Part shown: one piece after another, positions 9,149 to 18,399 of the stretch | Layout of the letters: every line of letters starts with the position of its first letter | Position numbering within the stretch: the stretch's first letter is position 1 | NCBI RefSeq assembly: GCF_020035535.1 | Contig: NZ_CP083349.1 | Location: forward strand, 2,046,001 to 2,110,000 | Source of the DNA: Ensifer adhaerens | GTDB taxonomy: Bacteria; Pseudomonadota; Alphaproteobacteria; Rhizobiales; Rhizobiaceae | DNA length: 64,000 bases | Direction of reading: 5' to 3' | Made by a program: the position numbers and the translations under genes | Notes under the pieces: model-generated | Told to the model about the DNA's origin: nothing | Seen by the model: only the letters and a program-made list of their open reading frames with translations | Databases searched by the model: none

Positions 9149-9541
9149 ATGTCTCTCGAACAGGTCGTCACCAAGCCGGATCCCTATGCGCCCTTCCTGC
9201 TCTCCCAGGCGATCAAGGCCAATGGCTTCGTCTTCGTCTCCGGCCAGGCGGCGATCGGCGACGACGGCGAACTCGTCGGTGTCGGCGACTTCGACCGTCA
9301 GGCCGAGCAGGCCTTCCGCAATCTCGACCGGGCGCTGAAGGCGGCGGGCTCTGGTCTCGACAAGATCGTCAAGGTCACGATCTTCCTGCGCTCTATGGAG
9401 AATTTCGCAAAGATCATCGAACTCCGCCGCAAGTGGTTTTCCGCGCCCTATCCGGCCGACAGCATCATCGAGGTCTCCTCGCTCTATTCGTCGGACGCGC
9501 TGATCGAGATCGAAGCGATCGCGCTCGACGCGGGGCGCTGA
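9149..9541 (+). CDS. RidA/YjgF-family protein
   Basis: A 130-residue protein of normal RidA length. VFVSGQAAIG and the closing LIEIEAIALD are family motifs. RidA-type proteins deaminate reactive enamine/imine intermediates; members of the group often sit with catabolic genes. An Arg needed for imine deamination in true RidA is not obvious at its usual C-terminal place, so a different family branch is possible. The ATG at 9149 is preceded by GAAAGGA at 8 bases; an in-frame ATG at 9134 is less well placed. The next gene starts one base after its stop. Confidence 0.8.
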   Translation: MSLEQVVTKPDPYAPFLLSQAIKANGFVFVSGQAAIGDDGELVGVGDFDRQAEQAFRNLDRALKAAGSGLDKIVKVTIFLRSMENFAKIIELRRKWFSAPYPADSIIEVSSLYSSDALIEIEAIALDAGR

Positions 9542-9542
9542 C

Positions 9543-10655
9543 ATGAACGCGCCCCTCAGCATTCCATCACCGGTCTTCACCGGTGCCCGCCTCAAAGGGC
9601 TCGGTTTCGCCAACCGCCTGTCGGTCGCGCCGATGACCCGCATCAGCGCCTCGGCGGCGGGTGTGCCCGGCGAACGCATGCAACGCTACTACCAGCGCTT
9701 TGCCCGCGGTGGCTTCAGCCTGATCACCACGGAAGGCATCTACACGGACAAGGCCTATTCCCAGACCTATCGGGACCAGCCGGGCCTGACGGACAGGGAA
9801 CAGGCGGAAGCCTGGCGGCAGATCGTCGATGCCGTTCACGCAGAAGGCGGCCGCATCTTCGCGCAGCTGATGCATGGCGGCGCGTTGGCGCAGGGCAATC
9901 CGCACAGGCCCGAGACGGTGGGCCCTTCCGCTGTCCGCCCGAAGGGCAGCCAGATGACCGGCTATCACGGCGACGGGCCCTATCCGCTGCCGCGCGAAAT
10001 CAGCGACGCCCAAATCGCCGAGGCGATCGAGGGCTTTGCCGATGCCGCTCGCCTTGCGATCGACGTCGCCGGCTTCGACGGCATCGAAATCCACGGCGCC
10101 AACGGATACCTGCTCGATCAATTCTTCACCGATTATTCAAACAGGCGGACCGATCGCTGGGGTGGAGATATCGTTGAGCGTCTCGGCCTGTCGCTCGAAG
10201 TGCTGAAGGCGGTGCGCGCGGCGATCGGACCCGACGTTCCGCTGGGCCTCCGCCTCTCCCAAGGCAAGGTCAACGACTTCAGGCACAAATGGGGGGAGCG
10301 CGAACAAGGCGCTGCGCGCGTGTTCGAGGCACTCGGCAAAAGCCCGGCCGACTTCGTGCACGTGACCGAGTTCGAAGCCTGGCAGCCAGCCTTCGAGGGT
10401 GGCGACGCCTCGCTCGTCTCGCTCGCCCGCCGTCACGCGCCGCGCCTCCTCCTCATCGCCAATGGCAGCCTACACGACCTCGCCCGCGCCGAGGAGGTGA
10501 TGGAAGCGGGTGCCGACATGATCGCGATCGGCCGCGGCGCGCTCGTCAACCCCGACTGGCCGCGGCTGACTGCCGAACGCAGCGGCTTGCGCCCCTTCGA
10601 ACTACCGTTCCTTGCACCGATCAGCGACATCAAGGACAGCGAACTCGCTCTCTGA
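9543..10655 (+). CDS. Old Yellow Enzyme-family NADH:flavin oxidoreductase
   Basis: A 370-residue FMN-dependent TIM-barrel protein. Visible family marks are LSVAPMTRI at the start, a QLMHGGALA segment, GFDGIEIHGANGYLLDQF near residue 180 and the C-terminal GRGALVNPDWP phosphate-binding loop. These enzymes reduce activated C=C bonds using NAD(P)H. Start at 9543 directly follows the stop of the ridA-like gene, so the two are cotranscribed, facing the LysR regulator. Substrate unknown. Confidence 0.85.
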   Translation: MNAPLSIPSPVFTGARLKGLGFANRLSVAPMTRISASAAGVPGERMQRYYQRFARGGFSLITTEGIYTDKAYSQTYRDQPGLTDREQAEAWRQIVDAVHAEGGRIFAQLMHGGALAQGNPHRPETVGPSAVRPKGSQMTGYHGDGPYPLPREISDAQIAEAIEGFADAARLAIDVAGFDGIEIHGANGYLLDQFFTDYSNRRTDRWGGDIVERLGLSLEVLKAVRAAIGPDVPLGLRLSQGKVNDFRHKWGEREQGAARVFEALGKSPADFVHVTEFEAWQPAFEGGDASLVSLARRHAPRLLLIANGSLHDLARAEEVMEAGADMIAIGRGALVNPDWPRLTAERSGLRPFELPFLAPISDIKDSELAL

Positions 10656-10727
10656 AAATAGATCGACGGACGCACCTCCCGTGGGGTGCGCCCGTCACTT
10701 GCCCCAAGGGGCAGCCGACCTGAGTTA

Positions 10728-11693
10728 TTACAAAGCCGGCACGAAGCGATAGGCCGCCCCGTTGCGTTCCGCCCGCCCGATCCCCGGATACGCCCAATGG
10801 TAACCGAGCAGCGCCAGCCGCTCCGATGCGGCCCGATCGATCAAGGCCTTGCGGTTCTTCAAGGCCAGTTCCGCATCCGTGTCGAAGCCGAAATGCCAGT
10901 CGGGATGCTCGAAGAAGACGACGTTGCTGGTGACCGCATCGCCCGTGATCACCAGGCCCTCATGTCCGGCTCCGTCGCCGCCGGCAAGCTGGAGCGAGAT
11001 ATGGCCGGGCGTGTGACCTCGCGTGTCGAGCACCTGCATGCCACCGACGATTTCGTCGCCGGGCTTCACCAGGGTCAGCCGATCCTTGACCGCGAACAGG
11101 TCGCGCTGCGCACCCTTGGCAAAGCCATGCAGCACCTGCGGCATCACCCTTTCGAAGTTCGGATCGGTCCAGAACTGCCATTCCCCCTCCGAAACGAAGT
11201 ACTGCGCATTCGGAAAGGCGAGCGTCCCGTCGGCGCCAACGGTGCCGCCCGCATGGTCAGGATGGGCATGCGTCAGCACCACCTTCGTCACCGCACTCGG
11301 GTCGATGCCGGCCGCAAGCAGATTGGCGTGAAGCTTGCCGGCGCTCTCCTGAAAACGTGTGCCCGAGCCGTCGTCGACCACGATCAGATCGTCACCAGAG
11401 CGGATGACCGGAATATTGGTGTGAAACGGCGCCTTTTCGGGCGTGCCGCCAAGCCGGCGCATGATCTCCGGCCGCTCTTCCGCCGCTGCATCCGGCAGCA
11501 CGATGTTGACCGGCAGCATGATGAAGCCGTCGCTGACAACGGAAATGTCGAAGCTGCCGTGACGAAAGCGATGGATGTCAGCGGCATAGGCGCCTTTCGG
11601 CAGGAGAGCGGAGGCGGCAACCGCGCCGGAGCCGGCGATGAGTTGACGACGGTCGATCGGGAGAACGTCATTGGAGGAACGGGAGACGGTCAT
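10728..11693 (-). CDS. Tat-exported MBL-fold metallo-hydrolase
   Basis: A 321-residue protein. A Tat-type signal (DRRQLIAGSGAVAASALL, then AYA) occupies residues 15-40, followed by a metallo-beta-lactamase fold with the HAHPDHAGG metal motif and later a TRGHTPGH motif. It probably acts in the periplasm on an ester or lactone; quorum-quenching lactonases are one subgroup but this cannot be settled. ATG at 11693 is chosen over longer in-frame options because the signal begins there and GGAG-like sequence precedes it. It lies 70 bases after the alpha/beta hydrolase gene, in one transcription unit. Confidence 0.82.
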   Translation of the reverse strand: MTVSRSSNDVLPIDRRQLIAGSGAVAASALLPKGAYAADIHRFRHGSFDISVVSDGFIMLPVNIVLPDAAAEERPEIMRRLGGTPEKAPFHTNIPVIRSGDDLIVVDDGSGTRFQESAGKLHANLLAAGIDPSAVTKVVLTHAHPDHAGGTVGADGTLAFPNAQYFVSEGEWQFWTDPNFERVMPQVLHGFAKGAQRDLFAVKDRLTLVKPGDEIVGGMQVLDTRGHTPGHISLQLAGGDGAGHEGLVITGDAVTSNVVFFEHPDWHFGFDTDAELALKNRKALIDRAASERLALLGYHWAYPGIGRAERNGAAYRFVPAL

Positions 11694-11763
11694 GACACTG
11701 ATCCTTGGCTTAAGCGTTTGAGGAAAACCGGTACCGCCTTCTGGGCGGCACCGGGAGCAACCA

Positions 11764-12780
11764 TCAGGCCTTGGCGAAGGCGAGCAGGTCGGCGTTGAGC
11801 CGGTCCTTGTGGGTGTCGGTGATGCCGTGCGGTGCGCCGGCATAGACCTTGAGTTCCGCATGCGGCACCAGCGTCTTCGAGGCCCGTGCCGCCGCATCGA
11901 TCGGCACGATCTGGTCGTCGTCGCCATGGATGATCAAGGTCGGCACGTCGAACTTCTTCAGGTCCTCGGTGAAGTCGGTCTGCGAGAAGGCGACGATCGA
12001 GTCATAGGTGTTCTTGTGACCGGCCGTCATGCCCTGCAGCCAGAAGCTGTCGATCATGCCTTGCGAGGCGACCGCACCCGGGCGGTTGAAGCCGAAGAAC
12101 GGACCGGACGCGATATCGCGGTAGAGCTTGGAGCGATCCTTGAGACTTGCCGCCTGCAGGCCGTCGAATACCTCCTTCGGCAATCCGCCGGGGTTCTTGT
12201 CGGTCTTGACCATCAGCGGCGGCACCGCCGAGATCAACCCGGCCTTGGCGATGCGGCCGGTGCCATGGCGGCCGATGTAGCGGCTGATCTCGCCGCCGCC
12301 GGTGGAAAAGCCGGCGAGGAAGATGTCCTTCAGGTCGAGCGCATTGATCAGATCCGCGAGATCATCGGCATAATGATCCATGTCGTTGCCGTCCCAGGGC
12401 TGCGACGAGCGGCCGTGGCCGCGGCGGTCATGGGTGACGACGCGGAAGCCGTTGGCGGCGAGATGGAAGGCCTGCGCTTCCCAGCTGTCCGACGACAGCG
12501 GCCAGCCATGGCTGAGCACGACGACCGGGCCATCCTTCAGGCCCCAGTCCTTGTAATAGATCTCGACGCCATCGCGGGTGATGATGCGGCTGCCCTTGCT
12601 GTTTGATCCCTCGGTGCCGGACGCGCCGGCGGTTGATGTCGTGTTGGATGCGGCCTTCGCCGGCGTGTTCATGGTGTTGACCGCGGCTGCGGTGGCCACG
12701 GCACCGAAGGCAGCCGAAAGAACCGTGCGGCGCGAAAGGTCATTGGAAATGCTTGCGGAAACTGCTCTTGCCTGTGTCAT
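11764..12780 (-). CDS. Tat-exported alpha/beta hydrolase (esterase/chloroperoxidase-like)
   Basis: A 338-residue protein with a twin-arginine signal ([18 protein letters not shown]) and a mature alpha/beta hydrolase domain. The oxyanion HGWPLSS, the nucleophile in GFSTGGGE, the acid in HGDDDQIVP and the base in GAPHGITD are all present. These features match the cofactor-free haloperoxidase/arylesterase group. ATG at 12780 follows GAGGTGAGG. With the MBL-fold gene downstream and the divergent GlxA-type regulator, it forms a likely regulated exported-hydrolase unit. Confidence 0.82.
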   Translation of the reverse strand: MTQARAVSASISNDLSRRTVLSAAFGAVATAAAVNTMNTPAKAASNTTSTAGASGTEGSNSKGSRIITRDGVEIYYKDWGLKDGPVVVLSHGWPLSSDSWEAQAFHLAANGFRVVTHDRRGHGRSSQPWDGNDMDHYADDLADLINALDLKDIFLAGFSTGGGEISRYIGRHGTGRIAKAGLISAVPPLMVKTDKNPGGLPKEVFDGLQAASLKDRSKLYRDIASGPFFGFNRPGAVASQGMIDSFWLQGMTAGHKNTYDSIVAFSQTDFTEDLKKFDVPTLIIHGDDDQIVPIDAAARASKTLVPHAELKVYAGAPHGITDTHKDRLNADLLAFAKA

Positions 12781-12810
12781 TGTCCTCACCTCTTTGATCT
12801 CTGTTGCCAG

Positions 12811-12829
12811 GCTTCCATCCCGTGGAAGC
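12811..12829. promoter_or_regulatory. Short dyad between hydrolase and GlxA-type regulator
   Basis: GCTTCCA and TGGAAGC flank a 5-base spacer in the 106-base gap between divergent genes. It is a candidate binding site for the AraC-type regulator, supported only by symmetry and place. Confidence 0.4.
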
Positions 12830-12886
12830 GATGGTTGAATTGATAAATCGGCGGGCCTAACCTCTCGACCGGCAAAGCTGACAACG

Positions 12887-13927
12887 ATGGGGGCAGAAGT
12901 GACAAAACGATCGACAAGCGAACCGGCGGAGATCGGTATCGTCGTCTACCCGCGCGCACTGATGTCGGCGATCCATGGGCTGACCGACATGTTTCAGGTG
13001 GCGAGCATGCAATCGGTCGAACAGAGCGGGAGGGACGCTCCGCAGATCCGCATCAGCCACTGGAAGCTTCAGGAAGACGGCTCGGTGTCGAAATCACGTG
13101 ACACCCACGAGGGGCCTTCGTCCGGTCTTGTGGCGCTGATCCTGCCGCCGACGCTCTCCGATTTGCCGGTCGGCGATCGCATCGGCGCCTTGCCCGCCTT
13201 CGTGCGCGAACAGCACCAACGAGGTACAACGATCTGCTCCGTCTGCGGCGGCGCCTATCTGCTGGCGGAATCCGGTCTTGCTGCCGGCCGCACCATCACC
13301 ACCCACTGGTCGCACCAGGACCTGATCGCCGATCGCTATGGCGATATCCGCGTCGACACCGACAGGCTGCTCATCGACGAGGGCGATATCATCACGGCTG
13401 GCGGCATGATGGCCTGGATCGACCTCGGCCTGAAACTCGTCGACCGGTTTCTCGGAACCGACGTCATGTTGGCAACCGCGCGTTACATGATCATCGACCC
13501 CGGCGCGCGGGAGCAGAGCTACTACAGCGTCTTTGCGCCGAAACTCGATCACGGCGACACGATCATTCTGAAGGTCCAGCACTGGCTGCACGGCGCCAAT
13601 ACCAAGGGCGTGACGCTGCAGATGATGGCCGAGCGCGCCGGCCTCGGCGACCGCACCTTCCTGCGCCGTTTCCAGAAGGCGACCGGCTTCAACCCCACCG
13701 AGTATTGCCAGCGGCTGCGGATCGCCAAGTCGCGCGATCTGCTGGAGCGTTCGCATCTCTCGATCGAGCAGGTCGCCTGGCAGAGCGGCTATGACGACAC
13801 CAACGCCTACCGCAAGATCTTCCGCAAGATCCTAGGCCTTTCACCCAAGGAGTATCGCCTTCGCTTCTCGGTATCGGATGGTGCCCGGCGCATGGCCGCC
13901 TCAGCGCCGCATGCGGTGCCGGCTTAG
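12887..13927 (+). CDS. GlxA-family AraC-type transcriptional regulator
   Basis: A 346-residue protein. Residues 15-200 form a DJ-1/PfpI-like amidotransferase-type domain ([16 protein letters not shown] around the elbow cysteine) and residues 235-330 an AraC DNA-binding domain with two helix-turn-helix units ([20 protein letters not shown] is the second). This layout is the GlxA/FtrA regulator group. It is divergent from the exported hydrolase pair, which it likely controls. The ATG at 12887 and a GTG at 12899 are both possible starts. Confidence 0.82.
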   Translation: MGAEVTKRSTSEPAEIGIVVYPRALMSAIHGLTDMFQVASMQSVEQSGRDAPQIRISHWKLQEDGSVSKSRDTHEGPSSGLVALILPPTLSDLPVGDRIGALPAFVREQHQRGTTICSVCGGAYLLAESGLAAGRTITTHWSHQDLIADRYGDIRVDTDRLLIDEGDIITAGGMMAWIDLGLKLVDRFLGTDVMLATARYMIIDPGAREQSYYSVFAPKLDHGDTIILKVQHWLHGANTKGVTLQMMAERAGLGDRTFLRRFQKATGFNPTEYCQRLRIAKSRDLLERSHLSIEQVAWQSGYDDTNAYRKIFRKILGLSPKEYRLRFSVSDGARRMAASAPHAVPA

Positions 13928-14074
13928 AGGCCGGAGATGGGATCGGGCTCCGTCGACTGGGCCGCATCGCTGGCCACGTTCGTTCGTAGCCGCGGCCAAC
14001 GGCGCAATTCCAGGCGATTTAGCCGCCAGCCGACAAGGGACCAAGCAATGCCATCTCGGTGCCCCTCGAGGGCT

Positions 14075-14117
14075 AGAAAACGCAAAAACCGCCGCGCGCC
14101 CGTTGGGACGCGCGGCG
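14075..14117 (-). terminator. Terminator closing the prophage late operon
   Basis: Arms CGCCGCGCG (14090-14098) and CGCGCGGCG (14109-14117); read on the minus strand the stem is followed by GTTTTTGCGTTTT. It lies 132 bases beyond the last late gene (DUF1515). The rest of 13928-14248 shows no gene and no recognisable attachment site. Confidence 0.75.
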
Positions 14118-14248
14118 TACATTGAATTCGCTGGTTGGAGCGATTTTCCCTGGACTATCGGTCAATCTAGATCTGATCTGCTTTGGAGCGTAACCGGCGT
14201 TTCGGTCAGCTCAAGGTATTCGACGCGTCCGATCACGGGCGCTGCCCG

Positions 14249-14623
14249 TCAGCCCTTGCCGACGATGACAAAGACGACACGACGGATCGCTTCGGCGAAG
14301 CCGACGCCCAGCGCCATCGCCGCGATGCCGGTGACGCCTAGTGCGCCGATCCCCATCAGTTTCCAGCGCCTGACATCGTCGGTCACGGGTTTCATCTCCG
14401 CAACGTCCCCACCGATCGCCGAGACAGACGCCTCGATCTCACCCACACGGTCGATCAGCTGCTCCATGCGCAGATGCACGCTGCCATGAATGGCCGCGTA
14501 CTTGTCCTCGGCGCGGCGGCTCCCCTCCTCGATCCGGCGGATGGATTCCTGCAGGCCGCGCATGCCCGCAACCAATTCGCCAAGCTGGCGGTGAACGGCA
14601 ACATCGATTTCAACTGCCGACAT
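14249..14623 (-). CDS. DUF1515-family phage-associated protein
   Basis: A 124-residue protein with an N-terminal helical, coiled-coil-prone part (residues 5-70, HRQLGELVAGMRGLQESI) and a C-terminal hydrophobic segment (GIGALGVTGIAAMALGVGF). I recognise the pattern as DUF1515, a family seen in rhizobial prophages beside lysis genes. Start at 14623 follows GGGGAG at 7 bases. It is the last gene before the operon terminator; function unknown. Confidence 0.72.
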   Translation of the reverse strand: MSAVEIDVAVHRQLGELVAGMRGLQESIRRIEEGSRRAEDKYAAIHGSVHLRMEQLIDRVGEIEASVSAIGGDVAEMKPVTDDVRRWKLMGIGALGVTGIAAMALGVGFAEAIRRVVFVIVGKG

Positions 14624-14745
14624 CGGTGCGCTCCCCATGCCTGGCACACTCCGCCCGTGTCCATATTTCCGCAGCGCAGAGACCGACAGCCGTGCGATCG
14701 ATTCGCCGTTGATCGACAGCTGTCGCACCACGCGCACCGATGAGA

Positions 14746-14991
14746 TCAGTTCCGACCACGCCTCTGAGGCCCGGAACACTCGCCGGTTGCGAAGTTCCAC
14801 AGCCCGCCTGCATCAAGGCAGGAATCGTAATCAAGGCGCTTTTCGCGAGCGCGGCTCTGAGCGTCATTGTTCTGCCTTTCGATAGCATTGGCGATGGAAC
14901 GGGCACCATCGGCCCGGATTTCGTGGACGAGCCAGACGAGGCCGGCGAGCACCAAACAGCCTGTCAGCAACTTGGGCCAGGGCAGCATCAT
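14746..14991 (-). CDS. Spanin-like (Rz-type) small membrane protein
   Basis: An 81-residue protein with one N-terminal membrane segment (LLTGCLVLAGLVWLVHEI) then a charged, helical periplasmic tail with two cysteines. Size, topology and place right after holin and endolysin suit an i-spanin, which helps breach the outer membrane. Its ATG overlaps the holin stop by four bases (ATGA). No sequence family is recognised, so the role comes from topology and context. Confidence 0.55.
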   Translation of the reverse strand: MMLPWPKLLTGCLVLAGLVWLVHEIRADGARSIANAIERQNNDAQSRAREKRLDYDSCLDAGGLWNFATGECSGPQRRGRN

Positions 14992-15191
14992 CTGGCCCAG
15001 CCAAGACGGCGCGCGAGCACATACCAGGTTTCAGATAAAACGCCGGCAGCCAGGCCGACGCCAACCTCCAGCAGCATCTGAATGTCCGGGTCATCAGCAA
15101 GCGCGGGACCCATTTCAGGCGCCAGCAAGCCTTTGGCCACAAGCAAACCGGCGCCATAGCGCAGCACGATGCGAATCATCACAGCGCTCAT
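14988..15191 (-). CDS. Putative phage holin (Pam3-gp28-like)
   Basis: A 67-residue protein starting MSAVMIRIVLRYGAGLLVAKG, with one or two hydrophobic stretches around a short polar turn (EMGPALADDPDI). I recognise it as like the Pam3-gp28 putative holin group. The ATG at 15191 overlaps the endolysin stop in an ATGA, a common late-operon coupling, and supports this start over an upstream GTG. A holin would time membrane permeabilisation for the endolysin. Confidence 0.6.
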   Translation of the reverse strand: MSAVMIRIVLRYGAGLLVAKGLLAPEMGPALADDPDIQMLLEVGVGLAAGVLSETWYVLARRLGWAR

Positions 15192-16036
15192 TTCGCCCAC
15201 CTCGCGAGAACAGCGACAACCGCTGCAACTAGGCGTACAAGCACGCTGCCGATAGACTTAGCCGCATCGCTGTCCCTTTCGCCCTTCTCCGCGGCCCCCG
15301 ACTTCCCCGGCCGAAGCACAACGACGACGCCGGGCTTCGCCGGCGCCGCCTTTTGCTGGCCGTTCCGGCCATATCCGGCCTCCCGCAACGCCGCCTCGAA
15401 CGCTCGGCCATAAGCCTCGATCTTTGGGCCATTCTGCCTGACATCAGCATTGACGATCGCGCGCGACGCCGCATACCGATAGCCGATTGCCGCCTCGGAA
15501 AGGCTCTCGTCCGTGTCGAAATCGGTGAGCCGCTTGCCAGTAAAGAGCCCCTCCGTCATGCCATCGAACAGGATGCGCACCGCAGTCGCCATCTCGCTCG
15601 CCTGCTCCGGCGCAGCCGCAAGGCCGAACTTCGCATAGTTCGCCTTGCCGGTAATCTGCGCCAGCCCGCGCCCGCGGAAACGCCACCCATCGTCCGCCGC
15701 GACATTCCCGAGCCGACCGCCATAGACCCGGTTCGCAAGCTTGCGCGGATTGCCGGCAAAGGGCTCTGCACTTGCAACTGTCGGGAATCGCGCGGGCCAA
15801 ACCTGGGTGAGCCGCTTGGCGGAGTAGTTGAGGTTTTCGTCGATCGGCTGCATGGAGCCGCCAGTTTCGTGATAGACGGTCGCGAGTATTGCAGCGAGGT
15901 GGCAGTGACCGACACCTCGACCATGGGCTTCATCGAGGATCGCCTCGATACCCTTCGTCTGCTGCGCAGATAGAGAACTGCCGAATGCCGCGCTACCCCG
16001 TCGCCGGAGAGCGGCAAAAAATACCGAGTGATTCAT
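15188..16036 (-). CDS. GH19-type endolysin with C-terminal membrane segment
   Basis: A 282-residue protein. Residues 25-205 look like a glycoside hydrolase 19/chitinase-type lysozyme: YHETGGSM carries the expected catalytic glutamate, followed by NRVYGGRLGN and FRGRGLAQITGKANY. It would cleave peptidoglycan. A basic, alanine-rich linker and a C-terminal hydrophobic helix (SIGSVLVRLVAAVVAVLA) follow, which is unusual in a soluble endolysin and may tether it. It leads a coupled holin/spanin set. Confidence 0.8.
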   Translation of the reverse strand: MNHSVFFAALRRRGSAAFGSSLSAQQTKGIEAILDEAHGRGVGHCHLAAILATVYHETGGSMQPIDENLNYSAKRLTQVWPARFPTVASAEPFAGNPRKLANRVYGGRLGNVAADDGWRFRGRGLAQITGKANYAKFGLAAAPEQASEMATAVRILFDGMTEGLFTGKRLTDFDTDESLSEAAIGYRYAASRAIVNADVRQNGPKIEAYGRAFEAALREAGYGRNGQQKAAPAKPGVVVVLRPGKSGAAEKGERDSDAAKSIGSVLVRLVAAVVAVLARWAK

Positions 16037-16061
16037 AGTTCACCTGAATTGTGGAGAATGC

Positions 16062-16538
16062 CTAGAGATCGGCAGCAGCAAGCCACAGATTATCGATCTG
16101 GGCATCTGATAGACCGAGCTCTTTCCCTATCGTGGCGATCAGCGGGTGCTTGCGCTGAAACGTCTCGGCATACTCCCACTCGATCTGCGCCTTATCTTGT
16201 TCTGCGCCGACAGGCATAGCAGCAATCACAGTTGCCACAACGTTTGGTGAAACGCCCGCGCTGACGAGACCTAGACGGAATTGCCGCGCAGAAAGCGACG
16301 GCATCGCTCGTCGGCTCTCTTCGTCCGACGGGGGAACATACGCGGAGATCGGAAAGTCATCATTATCGACGAGCCACTTGCGAATGGCCGGATTGAGGCC
16401 AAAGCTATCCTCCGGCCGTGATACATAATCACAGTCGTAAACGACATCGTCTAGATCAGTGATGTTGCATTTGACCAGCAACACACCGTCTTCCTTGGTC
16501 TTTTGAACAGAATAGACCTCATTCAACGAAAGCGCCAT
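16062..16538 (-). CDS. Tail-fibre-associated phage protein
   Basis: A 158-residue protein whose C-terminal half (LSARQFRLGLVSAGVSP to LSDAQIDNLWLAAADL) resembles a domain I know from proteins next to tail fibres in rhizobial phages. Its ATG overlaps the tail fibre stop by one base (TGATG), so translation is coupled. A role as chaperone or accessory fibre protein is inference. Codon use is AT-richer than in the terminase/portal genes. Confidence 0.6.
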   Translation of the reverse strand: MALSLNEVYSVQKTKEDGVLLVKCNITDLDDVVYDCDYVSRPEDSFGLNPAIRKWLVDNDDFPISAYVPPSDEESRRAMPSLSARQFRLGLVSAGVSPNVVATVIAAMPVGAEQDKAQIEWEYAETFQRKHPLIATIGKELGLSDAQIDNLWLAAADL

Positions 16539-18217
16539 CACGCGGTCCTCTGCATCTGAACCATGGAGTTCCCACTGGAGTATGTGACCTGCCCGCGTGC
16601 ACGCCACGTTCCGCCCAACTGAGCGCCGGCCCCCACGTCCAGGGTATATTGATAGGCAGCGGTAGATAGATACGTTGCGTAACCTTGGTTCCGGTTTCGT
16701 ATACCGTTTGAGTAGCAGAACACTGGATGGCCGACAGGAAAGTTGACCTCATCCTGGTTGGAACCGGCGTAGATTACAACGCGCGCGCTCAGAGCATCGC
16801 TGAGGTAGGCGCCAAACCCGGCCATTCCGCCAGCGAACTGGACGTTACCGTCACCGAAATATGCCGCGCCGCCGACGTACATCGTGCCTCCGATAGCATG
16901 GTTGCCGGTATTGGTGATATGTCCGGCTCGAGCATCGAAGACGATGCGGCAGTTGCCGGAACTACTATCGTAAATGCCAACGCCGTACCAAGTGGAGATG
17001 CGGAGGTTGTGAGAGGTATAAGTAGCGTTGTCGCCAGTGCCCGCCACCACGCCGTTACTACTGCCGAGGGCACCAGAGGTGAAAAAACCCGTCGGGCTAT
17101 AGATGCTACCGCCGAGATTGGCGTTAGCTGCAGCGTCCCACCAAACCAAGGTTGAGGCGTTCGACCATTCGCTATTGGAATACTGGATGTAGAACGAGCC
17201 GCCCGAGTCGCTAAGTAGGCGATGGTCCCGGTTTGGGTTGGCGTTGAGGCGGAACTCCGACGTGCCCGCATTGTTGCCGACTTCGAGCATGTGGCCACCC
17301 CAGAAGCCAGCCCCATCTTCTCGAAGAGTGAACGATCTGACGAAGGTGCCAGAGGTGCTGTAGAGGAACGTTTGCATCGCGCCGATCGTGTTGTTGTGCA
17401 CGATGACGCCACGATTCACTCCGGCGGCTGTCATGAAGTAGAGATAGCGGTCACCATTGAAACGGATCTGTACGTCGGCACAAGCAACAAAATTCGGAGC
17501 CCAGAGCGCGCCGGTGAAGGTCGTTCCGGCTGTCGTGACCAAGGGGATTCCGCCGTAGGTGGGCACAAGGGCGCCGGAGAAATTGTAACGAAAGCCCGCT
17601 TCAGCGTTAAGGTCGATGTTACCGCCAGCGTTTGGAGCATAGCCGATGTAGCCAGCCCGGTTTCCATCGGTTTTTCTAAAATCCACGTATCCGGTGTTCG
17701 TTGCGTTTCCGGTACTGAGCACTATGTGTCCCGTCCCAGGACCATTGTTGACGGCGATAGAGCCAACGAACGTCTTGCTCGACATCGTCGATGGCAAGCG
17801 TGCGTCATTGACTGTGCCACTCGTGAGGTTGCTAGCGTTGTCCGCACCGATCGTCGCCCGCATCGTTCCGGCATCGACATCATCAAGGAGGTTTCGCGCA
17901 AACGGCGTCAACGCCGTCGTCGCGTAAAGATCCGTCCCCGTCGTGTAGAGCATCTGATTGGTCGTTGTCGTCAATCCGGCGATCGATTGCAGGCCTGCGT
18001 CCTGCGCCTGGACATTGGTGCCGATCTCAAGACCGAGCGCCGTCCTGGCACCGCTTGCGCTCGTCGCACCCGTGCCGCCCGCGGTCAGCGGACGCGGTGC
18101 GTTGGCGTCGGCAGTCAGGTCGTCGATCAGCGTGTTGTAGGGCACGCTCTGGATCGTGGTATTGGGCACGCCTTTGGTGCCGGCGGGAGGCGAATAGACG
18201 CCACCTGTTCTGGGCAT
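16538..18217 (-). CDS. Phage tail fibre protein
   Basis: A 559-residue protein. The N-terminus (MPRTGGVYSPPAGTKGVPNT) and the LTAGGTGATSASGARTALGL motif near residue 45 are typical of tail fibre and tail spike attachment regions. The rest is rich in G, N, S, T and aromatic residues in a beta-strand-rich style, with no cysteine-rich or enzymatic motif seen. It would decide host binding. Base composition is visibly AT-richer than its neighbours, as expected for a swapped receptor-binding gene. Confidence 0.75.
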   Translation of the reverse strand: MPRTGGVYSPPAGTKGVPNTTIQSVPYNTLIDDLTADANAPRPLTAGGTGATSASGARTALGLEIGTNVQAQDAGLQSIAGLTTTTNQMLYTTGTDLYATTALTPFARNLLDDVDAGTMRATIGADNASNLTSGTVNDARLPSTMSSKTFVGSIAVNNGPGTGHIVLSTGNATNTGYVDFRKTDGNRAGYIGYAPNAGGNIDLNAEAGFRYNFSGALVPTYGGIPLVTTAGTTFTGALWAPNFVACADVQIRFNGDRYLYFMTAAGVNRGVIVHNNTIGAMQTFLYSTSGTFVRSFTLREDGAGFWGGHMLEVGNNAGTSEFRLNANPNRDHRLLSDSGGSFYIQYSNSEWSNASTLVWWDAAANANLGGSIYSPTGFFTSGALGSSNGVVAGTGDNATYTSHNLRISTWYGVGIYDSSSGNCRIVFDARAGHITNTGNHAIGGTMYVGGAAYFGDGNVQFAGGMAGFGAYLSDALSARVVIYAGSNQDEVNFPVGHPVFCYSNGIRNRNQGYATYLSTAAYQYTLDVGAGAQLGGTWRARGQVTYSSGNSMVQMQRTA

Positions 18218-18399
18218 GGCTTGTCTCCATGGAAGCGCGTGTCCGCAAGCTTCCCTGTTGTTCCTGTTATCGATGGAATTGGTGATCCTCGGCGAGGCAC
18301 GCTTCGGCCGTTGCTGGGTTCCCCAACCGCGGCCAGTGAGCTCGCTTCAAGGGCTCCAAATGAATGACCCTGAAGCTGTCGATAGACTCGGTGGAGGAA

